In this document: positions 52,464 through 63,631 of the stretch, piece by piece | Layout: each line of letters opens with the position of its first letter | Position numbering within the stretch: position 1 is the first letter of the stretch | DNA from: Shewanella loihica PV-4 | GTDB taxonomy: Bacteria; Pseudomonadota; Gammaproteobacteria; Enterobacterales; Shewanellaceae | Assembly (NCBI RefSeq): GCF_000016065.1 | Contig: NC_009092.1 | Span: forward strand, 2,976,001-3,040,000 | Direction of reading: 5' to 3' | DNA length: 64,000 nt | The notes under the pieces: generated by a model | Told to the model about the DNA's origin: nothing | Database searches by the model: none | Seen by the model: only the letters and a program-made list of their open reading frames with translations | Translations under genes and position numbers: made by a program

Positions 52464-53633
52464 ATGACTCAACTCTACTCCTCTCTCAACTTCGGCCTCG
52501 GCGAAGATATCGACATGCTGCGTGACGCAGTACGTAGCTTCGCCGCCAACGAAATCGCTCCTATCGCCGCCAAGGTGGATCAGGAAAACGCCTTCCCTAA
52601 CGAGCTTTGGCCCGTGCTGGGCGAGATGGGCCTGCTTGGGGTGACTGTGCCCGAAGAGTACGGCGGAGCAGACATGGGTTACCTGGCCCACGTGGTCGCC
52701 ATGGAGGAGATCTCCCGCGCCTCGGCCTCTATCGGCCTGAGCTATGGCGCCCACTCTAACCTGTGTGTTAACCAGATCAACCGTAACGGTAATGCCGAAC
52801 AAAAAGCCAAGTACCTGCCTAAGCTGGTAAGCGGCGAGCATATCGGCGCCCTGGCGATGAGTGAGCCTAACGCGGGTTCAGACGTGGTCTCCATGAAGCT
52901 GAGCGCCCGCAAAGAGGGTGACCGTTATATCCTCAACGGCAACAAGATGTGGATCACCAACGGCCCAGACGCCGACACCTATGTGATCTACGCCAAGACA
53001 GATATGGACAAGGGCCCACACGGCATCACAGCCTTCATCGTCGAGCGTGGCTTCAAGGGCTTCAGTCAGGCGCAGAAGCTGGACAAGCTGGGCATGCGTG
53101 GCTCTAACACCTGTGAGCTGGTGTTCGAAGATTGCGAAGTGCCAGAAGAGAACATCCTAGGCGGCCTCAACAACGGCGTTAAGGTGCTGATGAGCGGTCT
53201 GGACTATGAGCGCGTGGTACTCTCTGGCGGCCCACTGGGGATCATGACCGCCTGTATGGATATCGTGGTGCCTTACATTCACGAGCGTGAGCAGTTCGGC
53301 AAGTCTATCGGTCAGTTCCAGCTGGTACAGGGCAAACTTGCCGACATGTACACTGGCATGAACGCCGCCAAGTCTTACGTCTATAACGTGGCCAAGTCAT
53401 GCGATCGCGGCGAGACCACGCGTAAAGACGCCGCCGGCGCCATCCTTTATAGCGCGGAGCTGGCTACCAAGATGGCACTGGATGCCATCCAGCTGCTGGG
53501 CGGCAACGGTTATGTCAACGAATACGCCACGGGTCGCCTGCTGCGCGATGCCAAGCTCTATGAGATTGGCGCCGGTACCTCAGAGATCCGTCGCATGCTG
53601 ATCGGCCGCGAGCTGTTCAACGAGTCGAAATAG
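52464..53633 (+). CDS. liuA: Isovaleryl-CoA dehydrogenase
   Basis: 389 residues, acyl-CoA dehydrogenase family. It oxidises isovaleryl-CoA to 3-methylcrotonyl-CoA, passing electrons to [36 protein letters not shown] (flavin loop), the catalytic Glu within [13 protein letters not shown] (about 250) and the C-terminal [19 protein letters not shown] are all present; the Glu position is that of isovaleryl-CoA dehydrogenases. TAGGA supports the start. First enzyme of the operon. Confidence 0.94.
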   Translation: MTQLYSSLNFGLGEDIDMLRDAVRSFAANEIAPIAAKVDQENAFPNELWPVLGEMGLLGVTVPEEYGGADMGYLAHVVAMEEISRASASIGLSYGAHSNLCVNQINRNGNAEQKAKYLPKLVSGEHIGALAMSEPNAGSDVVSMKLSARKEGDRYILNGNKMWITNGPDADTYVIYAKTDMDKGPHGITAFIVERGFKGFSQAQKLDKLGMRGSNTCELVFEDCEVPEENILGGLNNGVKVLMSGLDYERVVLSGGPLGIMTACMDIVVPYIHEREQFGKSIGQFQLVQGKLADMYTGMNAAKSYVYNVAKSCDRGETTRKDAAGAILYSAELATKMALDAIQLLGGNGYVNEYATGRLLRDAKLYEIGAGTSEIRRMLIGRELFNESK

Positions 53634-53648
53634 TCGAATGCGTAGAGT

Positions 53649-53669
53649 AGGCCGGACCCAGTCCGGCCT
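53649..53669 (+). other. Intra-operon hairpin between liuA and liuB
   Basis: AGGCCGGAC-CCA-GTCCGGCCT, a perfect 9-bp stem with a tight loop and no T-run. It probably stabilises or processes the mRNA between liuA and the downstream genes. Confidence 0.75.
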
Positions 53670-53722
53670 CGGGCGGGCAATCGCCACTTCCCGTTCACCA
53701 CAGTCTTAAAAGGAACCAAGCC

Positions 53723-55330
53723 GTGACGCAACTGAGCAGTCAAATCAATCCCCGCAGCGACGAGTTTAAGGCCAAGCATCAACAGATGAGCCAGGTGGTC
53801 GCCGATCTCAAGTTAAAACTGTCTGAAATCGAACAAGGCGGTGGCGCCGTCGCCATGGAGCGCCATCTCTCCCGTGGCAAGCTGTCGCCACGTCAGCGTG
53901 TCGAGAAGCTACTGGATCCCGGCTCGCCGTTTCTGGAGATCTCCCAGTTTGCCGCCTACCAGGTATATGACGACGTGGTACCGGCCGCGGGCATCATCGC
54001 CGGTATCGGCCGCGTCAGCGGTGTCGAATGCATGATCATCGCCAACGACGCCACGGTAAAAGGCGGTACCTACTATCCACTAACGGTGAAGAAACACCTT
54101 CGCGCCCAGGAGATCGCCGAGCGCTGTCACCTGCCCTGCATCTATCTGGTGGACTCGGGCGGGGCTAACCTGCCGCGCCAGGACGAGGTGTTCCCCGACA
54201 GAGACCATTTCGGTCGCATCTTCTATAACCAGGCCAAGATGTCTTCCAAGGGCATTCCACAGATCGCCGTGGTGATGGGCCTGTGTACCGCGGGCGGCGC
54301 CTATGTGCCCGCCATGGCCGATGAGTCGATCATCGTCAAGGAACAGGGCACCATCTTCCTCGCGGGCCCACCATTGGTGAAGGCCGCTACAGGCGAAGAA
54401 GTCTCGGCCGAAGAGCTGGGCGGCGCCGAGGTACATACTAAGATCTCGGGCGTGGCCGACCATATGGCGCAAAACGATGAGCACGCCCTGGAGCTGGCGC
54501 GCAAGTCGGTGACCCGCCTCAATCACAACAAGCAGATCGCCAGCCAGCTGAGCCAAGTCAAGCCGCCTAAGTTCGATATCAACGAGCTCTACGGCATAGT
54601 GGGGACAGATCTGAAGAAGCCGTTCGATGTCAAAGAGGTGATCGCCCGTATCGTGGACGACTCAGACTTCGACGAATTCAAGGCCAACTATGGCGCCACC
54701 CTGGTGTGCGGTTTCGCCCGCATCCACGGCTACCCAGTTGGCATCGTCGCCAACAACGGCATCCTCTTCTCCGAATCGGCGCAGAAAGGCGCTCACTTCA
54801 TCGAGCTCTGCTGTCAGCGCAAGATCCCGCTGCTGTTTTTGCAAAACATCACAGGCTTCATGGTGGGTAAGAAGTATGAGCACGAAGGGATCGCCAAGCA
54901 TGGCGCCAAGATGGTGACCGCGGTTTCCTGCGCCACAGTGCCTAAGTTCACCGTGATCATCGGCGGCTCATACGGCGCCGGTAACTACGGCATGTGTGGC
55001 CGCGCCTTCGAACCGACCATGATGTGGATGTGGCCTAACGCCCGCATCTCGGTGATGGGCGGCGAACAGGCAGCCGGCGTACTGGCGACCGTGCGCCGCG
55101 ATGGTCTGGCCCGTAAAGGGGTGGACTGGTCGGCCGAAGATGAGGCCGCCTTCCGCGCCCCTATCGTGGCTCAGTATGACAAGGAGGGACATCCTTATCA
55201 TGCCAGCGCACGCCTGTGGGACGATGGCATTATCGACCCGGCCCAGACCCGTGACGTGGTCGGCCTTGCCCTCTCTGCGGCGCTCAATGCGCCGATTGAA
55301 GACACCAAGTTTGGCGTGTTCCGCATGTAA
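53723..55330 (+). CDS. liuB: Methylcrotonyl-CoA carboxylase, carboxyltransferase subunit
   Basis: 535 residues, the beta subunit of the biotin-dependent carboxylase that turns 3-methylcrotonyl-CoA into 3-methylglutaconyl-CoA. Both halves of the crotonase-like carboxyltransferase are clear: [39 protein letters not shown] (acyl-CoA pocket), and [31 protein letters not shown] in the second. An AAAGGAACC lies before the GTG/ATG start. It partners with LiuD. Confidence 0.95.
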   Translation: MTQLSSQINPRSDEFKAKHQQMSQVVADLKLKLSEIEQGGGAVAMERHLSRGKLSPRQRVEKLLDPGSPFLEISQFAAYQVYDDVVPAAGIIAGIGRVSGVECMIIANDATVKGGTYYPLTVKKHLRAQEIAERCHLPCIYLVDSGGANLPRQDEVFPDRDHFGRIFYNQAKMSSKGIPQIAVVMGLCTAGGAYVPAMADESIIVKEQGTIFLAGPPLVKAATGEEVSAEELGGAEVHTKISGVADHMAQNDEHALELARKSVTRLNHNKQIASQLSQVKPPKFDINELYGIVGTDLKKPFDVKEVIARIVDDSDFDEFKANYGATLVCGFARIHGYPVGIVANNGILFSESAQKGAHFIELCCQRKIPLLFLQNITGFMVGKKYEHEGIAKHGAKMVTAVSCATVPKFTVIIGGSYGAGNYGMCGRAFEPTMMWMWPNARISVMGGEQAAGVLATVRRDGLARKGVDWSAEDEAAFRAPIVAQYDKEGHPYHASARLWDDGIIDPAQTRDVVGLALSAALNAPIEDTKFGVFRM

Positions 55331-55378
55331 TGCGCCGCTCAGTCAGCAATCGATAACGCAGAGGCAAGGAAGTAGACC

Positions 55379-56179
55379 ATGACAAGCCAAACGATTACGC
55401 AAGAATTTGAATACTTAAGCTGCGCCCTAAGCGATGGGGTCGGCGAGATGGTGCTTGACCGCGCCGACAAACATAACGCCTTCGATGAGGTGATGATCGC
55501 TGAGATGATCGCCGCCCTCGATCTGTTCGCGGCCGACGACAGCTGTCAGCTGCTGGTGCTTAAGGCCAACGGCCGTAACTTCAGCGCCGGCGCCGATCTC
55601 AACTGGATGCGCAAGCAGGCCAAGATGGATTTCGAGCAGAACCTGAGTGACGCCAACGAGCTGGCGACCCTGATGCATAAGCTAGACAAGTTCCCCAAGC
55701 CGACACTGGCCTTGGTACAAGGGGCAGCCTTCGGCGGCGCCCTGGGGCTTATCTGCGCCAGCGATATCGCCATCGCCGACAGCCGCGCCAGCTTCTGCCT
55801 GAGCGAGGTCAAACTCGGGCTTATCCCTGCGGTGATCAGCCCCTATGTGGTACGCGCCATGGGCCAGCGTGCCTCGCGCCGCTACATGCTGACCGCCGAG
55901 CGTTTCGACGCCGAAACCGCACTCAAGCTCAATGTGATCCATGAGATTAACGATGATCTCGAGGGTGCCAGCGCACCTATCATCACCGCGCTCAAGGGCA
56001 ACAGCCCTCAGGGCATGGCTTGGGTCAAGACCCTGCTGTCACGCCTCGAAGATGGTGTGATCGATCAGGAGACCCTGGCCTACACCAGCGAGCGTATCGC
56101 CCGCATTCGCGTCTCAGACGAGGGCCAGGAGGGGCTTAACGCCTTCTTCGAGAAGAGAAGCCCAAGGTGGAACGCCTAA
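55379..56179 (+). CDS. liuC: 3-Methylglutaconyl-CoA hydratase
   Basis: 266 residues, enoyl-CoA hydratase/crotonase family. It hydrates 3-methylglutaconyl-CoA to HMG-CoA. The oxyanion-hole segments NGRNFSAGADLNWM (about 61-74) and AAFGGALGLICASDI (about 116-130) and the SEVKLGLIPAVISPYV stretch are typical. AAGGAAG precedes the ATG. Its place between liuB and liuD makes the assignment firm. Confidence 0.93.
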   Translation: MTSQTITQEFEYLSCALSDGVGEMVLDRADKHNAFDEVMIAEMIAALDLFAADDSCQLLVLKANGRNFSAGADLNWMRKQAKMDFEQNLSDANELATLMHKLDKFPKPTLALVQGAAFGGALGLICASDIAIADSRASFCLSEVKLGLIPAVISPYVVRAMGQRASRRYMLTAERFDAETALKLNVIHEINDDLEGASAPIITALKGNSPQGMAWVKTLLSRLEDGVIDQETLAYTSERIARIRVSDEGQEGLNAFFEKRSPRWNA

Positions 56180-56236
56180 TGAAGCCAGAGATCATCTTAG
56201 ACCCTATTGCCCTACCAGTTCGGGGAGCACGCTAAC

Positions 56237-58270
56237 ATGTTTACCAAATTATTGATCGCCAACCGTGGCGAAATCGCCTGCAGAATCATCAAGACCGCAC
56301 AGGTCATGGGCATCAAGACGGTCGCCCTCTATTCGGACGCCGACAAGGACGCTCGCCATGTGGCCATGGCCGACGAGTCCTTCTACCTAGGTGGCAGCGC
56401 CCCGAGCGAGTCTTACCTCAAGGGCGAATTAATCCTTGAAATCGCCAAGCGCAGCGGCGCCCAGGCGATCCACCCTGGCTACGGCTTCCTGTCTGAAAAC
56501 GCCGACTTCGCCCGCCAGTGTGAGCAGGCCGGTATCGCCTTCGTCGGCCCGAGCGCCGATGCAATCGATGCCATGGGCAGCAAGAGCGCTGCCAAGATCA
56601 TCATGGAACAGGCCAATGTGCCTCTGGTGCCAGGTTATCACGGCGACGACCAGAGCGACGAGGTGCTGCTCAAGGCCTCTAAAGAGATAGGCTTCCCTCA
56701 GCTGATCAAGGCCGCCTACGGCGGCGGTGGTAAGGGGATGCGCATCGTCGAGTCCGAGTCTGAGGCCCTGGAGGCGATCAACTCGGCCCGCCGTGAAGCC
56801 GCCTCCTCCTTTGGCAACGACAAGCTGCTGATCGAACGCTACTTGAGACAGCCTCGCCACGTCGAGGTGCAGGTGTTTGCCGATACCCAGGGCAACTGCA
56901 TCTATCTGTCGGATCGCGACTGCTCCATCCAGCGTCGTCACCAGAAGGTGGTCGAAGAAGCACCGGCGCCTGGCCTGTCTGACAGCCTGCGCCGCGCCAT
57001 GGGCGAGGCCGCCGTGGCCGCCGCCAAGGCGATCGACTATGTGGGCGCCGGCACGGTAGAGTTTCTGCTGGACACCCATGCGACCGAGGAGAGCAATAGC
57101 TTCTACTTCATGGAGATGAATACCCGCTTGCAGGTAGAACATCCGGTGACCGAGATGGTTACGGGCCAAGACCTGGTCAAGTGGCAGCTGATGGTCGCCA
57201 GCGGCAGCGAACTGCCCCTGAGCCAGGAGGATGTACGCATCCACGGCCACTCCTTCGAGGTGCGTATCTACGCCGAAGATCCGCAGAACGAGTTCCTACC
57301 CGCCAGCGGCAAGCTCAACTTCCTACGTGAGCCTGAGCAGAACCGCTATGTGCGCATCGATTCCGGCATCCGCGAGAACGATGTGATCAGTAACTTCTAC
57401 GACCCTATGATCGCCAAGCTGATCGTCTGGGATGAGTCGCGCCCCCGCGCCCTACAGCGCCTGGTGCACGCCCTGGAGTCCTACCAGATCAGCGGCCTCA
57501 AGCACAACATAGAGTTTCTGGCCAACATCGCCGAGCACAAAGCCTTCAGCCAGGCGGATTTCAGCACAGACTTTATCGAGCGCTATGGCGACACCCTGAT
57601 AGGTGCCAACCTGGATGGCGACAACAGCCATGAGCAGAATGGCGCCCTGGCCTTCGCCGCCCTCTATCACCTGTGCGCCCAGAAGGAACAGGCCAAGCTT
57701 ACCGCCACCAACAGCCAAGATCCTTACTCGCCATGGGGACAGGTGAGCGGCTTCAGGCTCAACCGCAGCGGCATGCATCAGCTGTCTCTGCTGGACGACG
57801 AGCATGAGGTGCAGCACCTGACCCTAAGCCAGATTGGCGATTGCTACTACCTGAACCTGAACGATCAACAGCTGACCCTGAGCGGCGAGCTGAAGCAAGA
57901 TCTGCTACACGCCGAGATCAACGGCCACAAGAGCAAGATCCCCGTCAGCCGCGAAGGCGACGACTTCACCCTCTTCCTGCCAAGCGGCAGCTATCACTTC
58001 CGCGCCCTGCAGACAGAGGTAGTGGAGGAGCAAGCCAACAGTGAAGACAAGCTCAAGGCGCCGATGAACGGCACTATCGTCACTCACCTGGTCGAGGTGG
58101 GCGATGAGGTCGAGGCGGGTCAAGGCCTGATGGTGATGGAAGCGATGAAGATGGAATACACCATAGAGGCGCCGTTTGACGGCACAGTCGCTGCCTTCTT
58201 CTTCCAGCCAGGCGAATTGGTGAGCGACGGCGCCCTGCTGCTCGAAGTCACTGCGAAAGAGGACGCTTAA
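56237..58270 (+). CDS. liuD: Methylcrotonyl-CoA carboxylase, biotin-containing alpha subunit
   Basis: 677 residues. Order: biotin carboxylase ([16 protein letters not shown] start; [14 protein letters not shown] loop near 160; [16 protein letters not shown] near 285), a bridging beta region (about 460-600), and a C-terminal biotinyl domain with [10 protein letters not shown] near 640. ATG 56237 has GGGGAG upstream; a TTG at 56207 opens the same frame and is rejected. LiuE follows after 2 bp. Confidence 0.95.
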   Translation: MFTKLLIANRGEIACRIIKTAQVMGIKTVALYSDADKDARHVAMADESFYLGGSAPSESYLKGELILEIAKRSGAQAIHPGYGFLSENADFARQCEQAGIAFVGPSADAIDAMGSKSAAKIIMEQANVPLVPGYHGDDQSDEVLLKASKEIGFPQLIKAAYGGGGKGMRIVESESEALEAINSARREAASSFGNDKLLIERYLRQPRHVEVQVFADTQGNCIYLSDRDCSIQRRHQKVVEEAPAPGLSDSLRRAMGEAAVAAAKAIDYVGAGTVEFLLDTHATEESNSFYFMEMNTRLQVEHPVTEMVTGQDLVKWQLMVASGSELPLSQEDVRIHGHSFEVRIYAEDPQNEFLPASGKLNFLREPEQNRYVRIDSGIRENDVISNFYDPMIAKLIVWDESRPRALQRLVHALESYQISGLKHNIEFLANIAEHKAFSQADFSTDFIERYGDTLIGANLDGDNSHEQNGALAFAALYHLCAQKEQAKLTATNSQDPYSPWGQVSGFRLNRSGMHQLSLLDDEHEVQHLTLSQIGDCYYLNLNDQQLTLSGELKQDLLHAEINGHKSKIPVSREGDDFTLFLPSGSYHFRALQTEVVEEQANSEDKLKAPMNGTIVTHLVEVGDEVEAGQGLMVMEAMKMEYTIEAPFDGTVAAFFFQPGELVSDGALLLEVTAKEDA

Positions 58271-58272
58271 CC

Positions 58273-59178
58273 ATGTCCGCGACGAATAGCTATCCAAGCA
58301 AGGTCAGTATCTTCGAGGTCGGCGCCCGCGACGGCCTGCAGAACGAGAAGGCGGTCACCACCGCCGACAAGCTGACCCTTATCGATCAACTGGGCGCGGC
58401 GGGCCTGACCCGTATCGAGGCCGGCAGTTTCGTCTCCCCCAAGTGGGTGCCGCAGATGGCCGACTCGGGCGATATCTTCCGCCAGCTCAGCAAACGCCCG
58501 GGCGTGGTCTACAGCGCACTTACCCCTAACCTCAAGGGGCTGGAACTTGCGCTTGACGCCGGGGCCGACGAGGTGGCCATCTTCGGCGCCGCCTCGCAGA
58601 GCTTTAGCCAGCGTAACATCAACTGCTCTATCGAGGAGTCGATCGAGCGCTTCATCCCTGTGATGGAGGCGGCTCAGGCGAAACAGATCCCCGTGCGCGG
58701 CTATGTGTCTTGCGTGCTGGGCTGTCCCTACGAGGGCGAGATCCAGGTCGAGGAAGTGGCTCGCGTGGCAGAGATCCTTTACAAAATGGGCTGCTACGAG
58801 ATCTCTCTGGGTGACACCATAGGCGTTGGCACCCCCTTAAATGCCCGTAGAATGGTGGAAGCGGTCGCGCGCAGGGTGCCGGTAGAGAAACTGGCGCTAC
58901 ACTTTCATGACACCTATGGTCAGGCATTAGCCAACATTCTTGCCTGCCTAGAAACTGGCGTCAGCGTCATCGACAGCTCGGTAGCAGGGCTCGGTGGCTG
59001 CCCTTATGCCAAAGGCGCATCGGGCAACCTGGCCACGGAAGATCTGGTCTACATGCTTCACGGCATGGGAATAGAAACCGGCATTGATCTTAACGCCCTG
59101 ATCACCGCGGGTAACAACATCAGCCAGGCACTGGGCAGAGTCAGTGGTGCCAAGGTCGCACGCGCGCTAACAGAATAA
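58273..59178 (+). CDS. liuE: Hydroxymethylglutaryl-CoA lyase
   Basis: 301 residues, DRE-TIM metallolyase superfamily. It splits HMG-CoA into acetyl-CoA and acetoacetate. Family marks are [12 protein letters not shown] with the catalytic Arg (about 17-28), [15 protein letters not shown] ([14 protein letters not shown]), [25 protein letters not shown] and [20 protein letters not shown] with the catalytic Cys. AGAGGA overlaps the liuD end. Confidence 0.95.
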   Translation: MSATNSYPSKVSIFEVGARDGLQNEKAVTTADKLTLIDQLGAAGLTRIEAGSFVSPKWVPQMADSGDIFRQLSKRPGVVYSALTPNLKGLELALDAGADEVAIFGAASQSFSQRNINCSIEESIERFIPVMEAAQAKQIPVRGYVSCVLGCPYEGEIQVEEVARVAEILYKMGCYEISLGDTIGVGTPLNARRMVEAVARRVPVEKLALHFHDTYGQALANILACLETGVSVIDSSVAGLGGCPYAKGASGNLATEDLVYMLHGMGIETGIDLNALITAGNNISQALGRVSGAKVARALTE

Positions 59179-59218
59179 TAGGGTTGGGCTCAGGCCCGAC
59201 TCACGCTCAAAGGAGATA

Positions 59219-59926
59219 ATGATAATGGCAGGACTCAATAAGCTGGTCACCAGCTATGAAGAAGCATTGGAAGGTCTGACAGACAACATGACCGTCATGG
59301 TCGGTGGCTTCGGCCTCTGCGGTATTCCCGAAGGCTTGATCGCCCAGATGGTTAAGAGTGGTGCCAAGGGGCTCACCGCCATCTCGAACAACGCCGGGGT
59401 AGACGATTTCGGCCTGGGGCTGCTGCTCAAGAGCCGCCAGATCAGCACCATGATCGCCTCCTATGTGGGTGAGAACGCCACCTTCGAGCAGCAGATGCTC
59501 TCGGGTGAACTCAACGTTATCCTCACCCCGCAAGGCACGCTAGCCGAGAAGATCCGCGCCGGCGGCGCCGGTATCCCCGCCTTCTTCACCGCGACCGGTT
59601 ACGGCACCCCTGTGGCCGAAGGCAAGGAGACCCGTGAGATCGATGGTCGTCACTATGTGCTGGAGCCCGCACTGACCGCAGACTTCGCCCTGGTGCGCGC
59701 CTGGAAGGCCGATACCATGGGTAACCTGGTGTTTCGCAAGACGGCGGCTAACTTCAACCCTATGATGGCCACGGCCGGTAAGATCACTGTGGTCGAAGCC
59801 GAGCATATCGTCGAGCCGGGCGAGCTGGATCCAGACCATATCCATACACCAGGCATCTATGTGGATCGCCTGATCCAAGGTACGTTCGAGAAGCGTATCG
59901 AGCAGCGCACAGTGAAGAGCAAATAG
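59219..59926 (+). CDS. scoA: Succinyl-CoA:3-ketoacid CoA-transferase, subunit A
   Basis: 235 residues, CoA-transferase family I alpha subunit. It activates acetoacetate using succinyl-CoA, completing leucine degradation. [28 protein letters not shown], and [16 protein letters not shown] are diagnostic. AAGGAGA lies four bases before ATG 59219; ATG 59225 is equally possible. It sits 40 bp after liuE and 12 bp before scoB. Confidence 0.94.
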   Translation: MIMAGLNKLVTSYEEALEGLTDNMTVMVGGFGLCGIPEGLIAQMVKSGAKGLTAISNNAGVDDFGLGLLLKSRQISTMIASYVGENATFEQQMLSGELNVILTPQGTLAEKIRAGGAGIPAFFTATGYGTPVAEGKETREIDGRHYVLEPALTADFALVRAWKADTMGNLVFRKTAANFNPMMATAGKITVVEAEHIVEPGELDPDHIHTPGIYVDRLIQGTFEKRIEQRTVKSK

Positions 59927-59938
59927 GGAGGCGACACC

Positions 59939-60595
59939 ATGGCTTTATCGAGAGAACAACTGGCACAGCGTGTTTCCCAGGAGCTACAGGATGGTTTTTA
60001 TGTCAACCTGGGCATTGGCATCCCGACGCTGGTCGCCAACTATATTCCCGAAGGCATGCAGGTGATGCTGCAGTCGGAAAATGGCCTGCTCGGCATGGGG
60101 GAATTCCCAACCGAAGAGACCATAGACGCAGACTTGATCAACGCGGGTAAGCAGACGGTCACCGCCGTCCCCGGCGCCTCCTTCTTCTCCTCAGCCGAGA
60201 GCTTCGCCATGATCCGCGGTGGTCATGTGGATCTCACCGTGCTGGGCGCCTTCGAGGTGGACGTAGAGGGCTCAATCGCCTCCTGGATGATCCCCGGCAA
60301 GCTGATCAAAGGCATGGGCGGTGCCATGGATCTGGTGGCCGGTGCCGACAATATCATCGTCACCATGATGCACGCCGATAAGCACGGCAACTCTAAGCTG
60401 CTGCCTAAGTGTGAGCTGCCGCTGACCGGCTATGGCTGCATCAAGCGTGTGCTAACTGACCTGGCCTTCCTGGAGATCAAAGATGGCGCCTTCCACCTGC
60501 TGGAACGAGCCCCAGGCGTGAGCGTCGAGGAGATCGTCGAGAAGACCGCCGGCAAGCTTATCGTGCCTGAGCATGTACCTGAGATGCAGCTCTAA
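59939..60595 (+). CDS. scoB: Succinyl-CoA:3-ketoacid CoA-transferase, subunit B
   Basis: 218 residues, beta subunit carrying the catalytic Glu in QSENGLLGMG (about 46-53). VNLGIGIPTLVANYIPEGM precedes it, and GGHVDLTVLGAFEVD, PGKLIKGMGGAMDLV and LPLTGYGCIKRVLTDLAF follow. GGGAGG precedes the ATG. Last gene of the operon; a strong terminator follows. Confidence 0.95.
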   Translation: MALSREQLAQRVSQELQDGFYVNLGIGIPTLVANYIPEGMQVMLQSENGLLGMGEFPTEETIDADLINAGKQTVTAVPGASFFSSAESFAMIRGGHVDLTVLGAFEVDVEGSIASWMIPGKLIKGMGGAMDLVAGADNIIVTMMHADKHGNSKLLPKCELPLTGYGCIKRVLTDLAFLEIKDGAFHLLERAPGVSVEEIVEKTAGKLIVPEHVPEMQL

Positions 60596-60615
60596 TCACT
60601 AAGCGCGGACCCTCA

Positions 60616-60645
60616 AAAAAGCCCAGAGTGAACTCTGGGCTTTTT
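60616..60645. terminator. Terminator at the end of the liu-sco operon
   Basis: AAAAAGCCCAGAG (60616-60628), loop TGAA, CTCTGGGCTTTTT (60633-60645). It also serves the convergent chemoreceptor gene. Confidence 0.92.
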
Positions 60646-60685
60646 CATTTCCGATACTAACGCTTAAACATTCGCCAGGCTTTCA

Positions 60686-62260
60686 TTAAGCATTGGCGCG
60701 ATGCACCGCCTGACGCCAGAACTGACGCGCTAGCTGGCGTGACTCCATCGACTTGAGTGAGCTGCGCTCGCCAAGCTGTCTATCGGCCTGGGACTGGGCA
60801 AAGCCTTCGCTGGCCAGCTCGCTGATCGCCTGCAGCGAATCGCTGATATCCACCGCCGCCAGTCCCTGCTCCTGCATGGCATCGGCGCTAAGCTCCGTCA
60901 TCTGATTAATCTTATCGATACGGGTCACCAGCTCGGCAAACACGGCCTCAGCTTGTTTCACCAGCTGCACCGCCTGAGTTGCCTGGCGCTGACCTGCGGT
61001 CAGTGTGTTCGCCGCATTGGCCGTACTCTGCTGGAACTTGGCGATGATGGCATCGATCTGACTGGTGGAATCTGCGGTGCGCGCCGACAGCTGGCGCACC
61101 TCGTCGGCCACCACGGCGAAGCCCCGGCCCGACTCCCCTGCCCGCGCCGCCTCGATGGCGGCGTTAAGCGCCAGCAGGTTGGTCTGCTCGGCAATCTTAG
61201 TGATCACCTCAAGCACCTGATTGATGGCCACGCTGTCATGCTCTATCTCGCTGACCACCTGGGCAAAGTTGCCCACTTCGTTATGAAGCTCATCTATGCT
61301 GGCCACCACGGCATCGAGCTGCTCATAGCCCTGCAGCACAGCCGCCTGGCTGGCCTCGACATCCGCCGACACCTGCTTAAGCTGCTGACCCAGCTCGTTA
61401 AAGCTGGCGGTCAGCTCCTCCACAGCCGCCGCGGCCTGGGCCGTCTGTTGATTCTGACCATCGGCGCGATCCGCCGTGGCCGTGATAGAGCCAAGCAAGG
61501 CGTCGCTGTCTCTGGCGATGACGCTTGAGGCATCTGTCATCCGCCCTACTACCCCGGCGATCTCCGCCGTAGTGAACTCCATGGCAAATTGAATGTTGCC
61601 CAGCTCGTCCCGCCGCCCGGCATAGATGTGTCTGGCAACCGGGTCTGATACGATAGTGAGCGCTTGGTCATTCAGCGCCCGTAACGGTGCTAGGAGGAGC
61701 CTCATGCCAATCGCCAACAGAGGCGCGCAGATGAGTGCCAACCAGGGCGAGATATTACTCAGGCCGATGGCCAGCAACAAACAGAGAACAGCAAACAGGG
61801 TCAGCTTGCCGCCGTAACCGAGCTTGGCATCCTTGATCTCGCTGCGCTGCTCAGACTTATTAAGGCTCTGATAGATATCGCTGGCACGCTCTACCTGGGC
61901 CTGGCTCGCCCGGCGGCGCACCGATTGATACTCCTTGACCTGACCATTCTCCATCACGGGCGCCACATAGGCATTGACCCAGTAGTAGGAGCCATCTTTA
62001 CAGCGATTCTTCACCACCCCCAGCCAGGATTGCTTCTGCGCCAGACGCTGCCACAAGATGGCAAAGGCGGCCTTGGGCATGTCGGGATGGCGCACAATGT
62101 TATGGGGCTGGCGAACCAGTTCCTCCTCGGAAAACCCACAGATACGGCAAAAATCCTCATTGGCATAACCTATATTGCCCTTGAGATCCGTCGTGGACAG
62201 CAGAATATCATCGTCGGTCAGCACGACCTCGTTGTCTATCACGGGTTGATTGTTTCGCAT
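60686..62260 (-). CDS. Aer-like PAS-domain methyl-accepting chemotaxis protein
   Basis: 524 residues. Order: a PAS domain (about 15-120, with [16 protein letters not shown] and [18 protein letters not shown]), two closely spaced membrane helices (about 152-192) with almost no periplasmic loop, a HAMP-like linker, and a long signalling coiled coil with the conserved hairpin tip [19 protein letters not shown]. This Aer topology fits an intracellular redox or energy-taxis sensor. There is no C-terminal CheR pentapeptide. Confidence 0.92.
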   Translation of the reverse strand: MRNNQPVIDNEVVLTDDDILLSTTDLKGNIGYANEDFCRICGFSEEELVRQPHNIVRHPDMPKAAFAILWQRLAQKQSWLGVVKNRCKDGSYYWVNAYVAPVMENGQVKEYQSVRRRASQAQVERASDIYQSLNKSEQRSEIKDAKLGYGGKLTLFAVLCLLLAIGLSNISPWLALICAPLLAIGMRLLLAPLRALNDQALTIVSDPVARHIYAGRRDELGNIQFAMEFTTAEIAGVVGRMTDASSVIARDSDALLGSITATADRADGQNQQTAQAAAAVEELTASFNELGQQLKQVSADVEASQAAVLQGYEQLDAVVASIDELHNEVGNFAQVVSEIEHDSVAINQVLEVITKIAEQTNLLALNAAIEAARAGESGRGFAVVADEVRQLSARTADSTSQIDAIIAKFQQSTANAANTLTAGQRQATQAVQLVKQAEAVFAELVTRIDKINQMTELSADAMQEQGLAAVDISDSLQAISELASEGFAQSQADRQLGERSSLKSMESRQLARQFWRQAVHRANA

Positions 62261-62647
62261 TGCATTTTAGTTAGTTATCCAAGCGGTGACTGAATTTTGA
62301 CGCCTGACAATTGATTGGCAATTGATCTAAAGCAATGTTTCTGTATCAAGAAAGGTTACAACTGTTGATTTTTTGAACCAGATCTCATAGGAGGCATCCT
62401 TCAACAGCTACTAATTAAGACGTTAATAATAAAGATTATTTTCACCTAATTCGTTGAATTTATGACCACAAAATACCTTGTAACAGCTTTTGTTTGCTAT
62501 TTACGTCTAATCCACACTATTATCATGGCCTTTAGCGACGACGCGCCTGCCAGGGTGGCCCATAGCGCGTTCGCCATCAAGATGACAAAACCAACTAAAC
62601 TAAAGCCGTAAGAGTGAAATGATGAAATTTGCAGGCCACCTCAACTG
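62261..62647. other. Divergent gap between the chemoreceptor and solute-binding protein genes
   Basis: 387 bp, A/T-rich. ATTGAT occurs twice as a direct repeat near 62310-62325. The region holds the nine-codon leader frame listed separately. No clear operator. Confidence 0.45.
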
Positions 62648-62648
62648 A
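62619..62648 (+). other. Nine-codon upstream reading frame coupled to the solute-binding protein start
   Basis: ATG ATG ... TGA encodes MMKFAGHLN; its TGA (62646-62648) overlaps the next ATG (62648) by one base. AAGAG lies correctly before the small frame, whereas the solute-binding gene has no ribosome site of its own. Confidence 0.45.
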
Positions 62649-63451
62649 TGCACTATTTTGCCTACAAGACGCAGCTCCTTGCTGCCCTCCTCCTCTTTTT
62701 GAGCCTGCCGGCGCTGGCGCAGCATACCCCAGCGGCGCGCTGCGGTGTAGCCACAGGATTCCCCCCCTATCAGTTTTCCGCAGGCGGTGAGACCACAGGG
62801 TTTGATGCCGACGTGGCCAGGCTGATATTCAAGCGTCTTGGCATGCCGTTTCAGTTTCGGCAGCAGGCCTGGGATCTGGTGTTCAACGAACTCAGATTCG
62901 GTGATATCGAGCTGATCGCCGGCATGGAGATCAACGCCCTCAGGACCAAGTTTTTCGACTTCACCCGGCCTTATTACTATCGATATGACGTTATCTTCAT
63001 TCTCGAAGATAACCAGCAGATCACTAAGCTGGAAGATCTTCATAACCAGTTTGTCAGCGGCGATCGCCACTCTTACATAGAGACCCACTGGAAGGAGCTG
63101 GGCACACTGTACGATTTTCGCATCATCGCCACTCCGAGCAAGGAGAGGTCGATGCAGCTGTTAAAAGAGGGCAAGATCCAGGCGGCCATCATGCCCAAGG
63201 CAGTCGGCCTCTACCTGGCGCAACAGATGGGGATAGAAGTTAAGATACTGGACAACCCGGACCCGGGCTCGCCGGTGGCCTTTGCCGTCAAACGCGGCAA
63301 TCATCAACTGCTAGTGCAGATCGACGAGGCGCTGGAGGCGCTGATCAGCGAAGGCGAGATCCAGCGCCTCTATGAGAAGTGGTTCCCCGAACATCCCCAG
63401 CGCCATGACGAGAAAGCCGATGAGGTGCAGGGCGTGCCACTCACCTCATAA
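62648..63451 (+). CDS. Orphan family-3 solute-binding protein
   Basis: 267 residues. A signal peptide (TQLLAALLLFLSLPALA, cleavage near 25) precedes the bi-lobed amino-acid-binding fold: GVATGFPPYQFSAGGETTGFDADVARLIFKRLG, FGDIELIAGMEI and FDFTRPYYYRYD are typical of the ArtJ/HisJ class. No permease or ATPase gene is adjacent. The divergent chemoreceptor has no periplasmic domain, so it is not an obvious partner. A tandem repeat spans the stop codon. Confidence 0.85.
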   Translation: MHYFAYKTQLLAALLLFLSLPALAQHTPAARCGVATGFPPYQFSAGGETTGFDADVARLIFKRLGMPFQFRQQAWDLVFNELRFGDIELIAGMEINALRTKFFDFTRPYYYRYDVIFILEDNQQITKLEDLHNQFVSGDRHSYIETHWKELGTLYDFRIIATPSKERSMQLLKEGKIQAAIMPKAVGLYLAQQMGIEVKILDNPDPGSPVAFAVKRGNHQLLVQIDEALEALISEGEIQRLYEKWFPEHPQRHDEKADEVQGVPLTS

Positions 63452-63497
63452 ATCTATTCACCTCATAAACCTTTTCACCTCTTAAACCTATTCACCT
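63441..63497. repeat. 17-bp tandem repeat spanning the solute-binding protein stop
   Basis: Units 63441-63457, 63458-63474 and 63475-63491 (TCACCTCATAAACCTAT type, each 17 bp) and a partial fourth. The stop TAA (63449-63451) is in the first unit. Confidence 0.9.
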
Positions 63498-63572
63498 AAT
63501 GCTCTGACACACCCCATAAACCCATGCAGCGGTTAGCGCCTCTGACGACCAGAGCATACTCAAGACATTAGG

Positions 63573-63611
63573 CCATTAAAAAAGCCACCCCGAGGGTGGC
63601 TTCTTTAATGG
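63573..63611. terminator. Bidirectional terminator between solute-binding protein gene and tdk
   Basis: AAGCCACCC (63582-63590), loop CGA, GGGTGGCTT (63594-63602); the stem is extended by CCATTAAA (63573-63580) with TTTAATGG (63604-63611). A/T tails on both sides. Confidence 0.88.
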
Positions 63612-63631
63612 TGCGATCACCTAGGCGGGTA

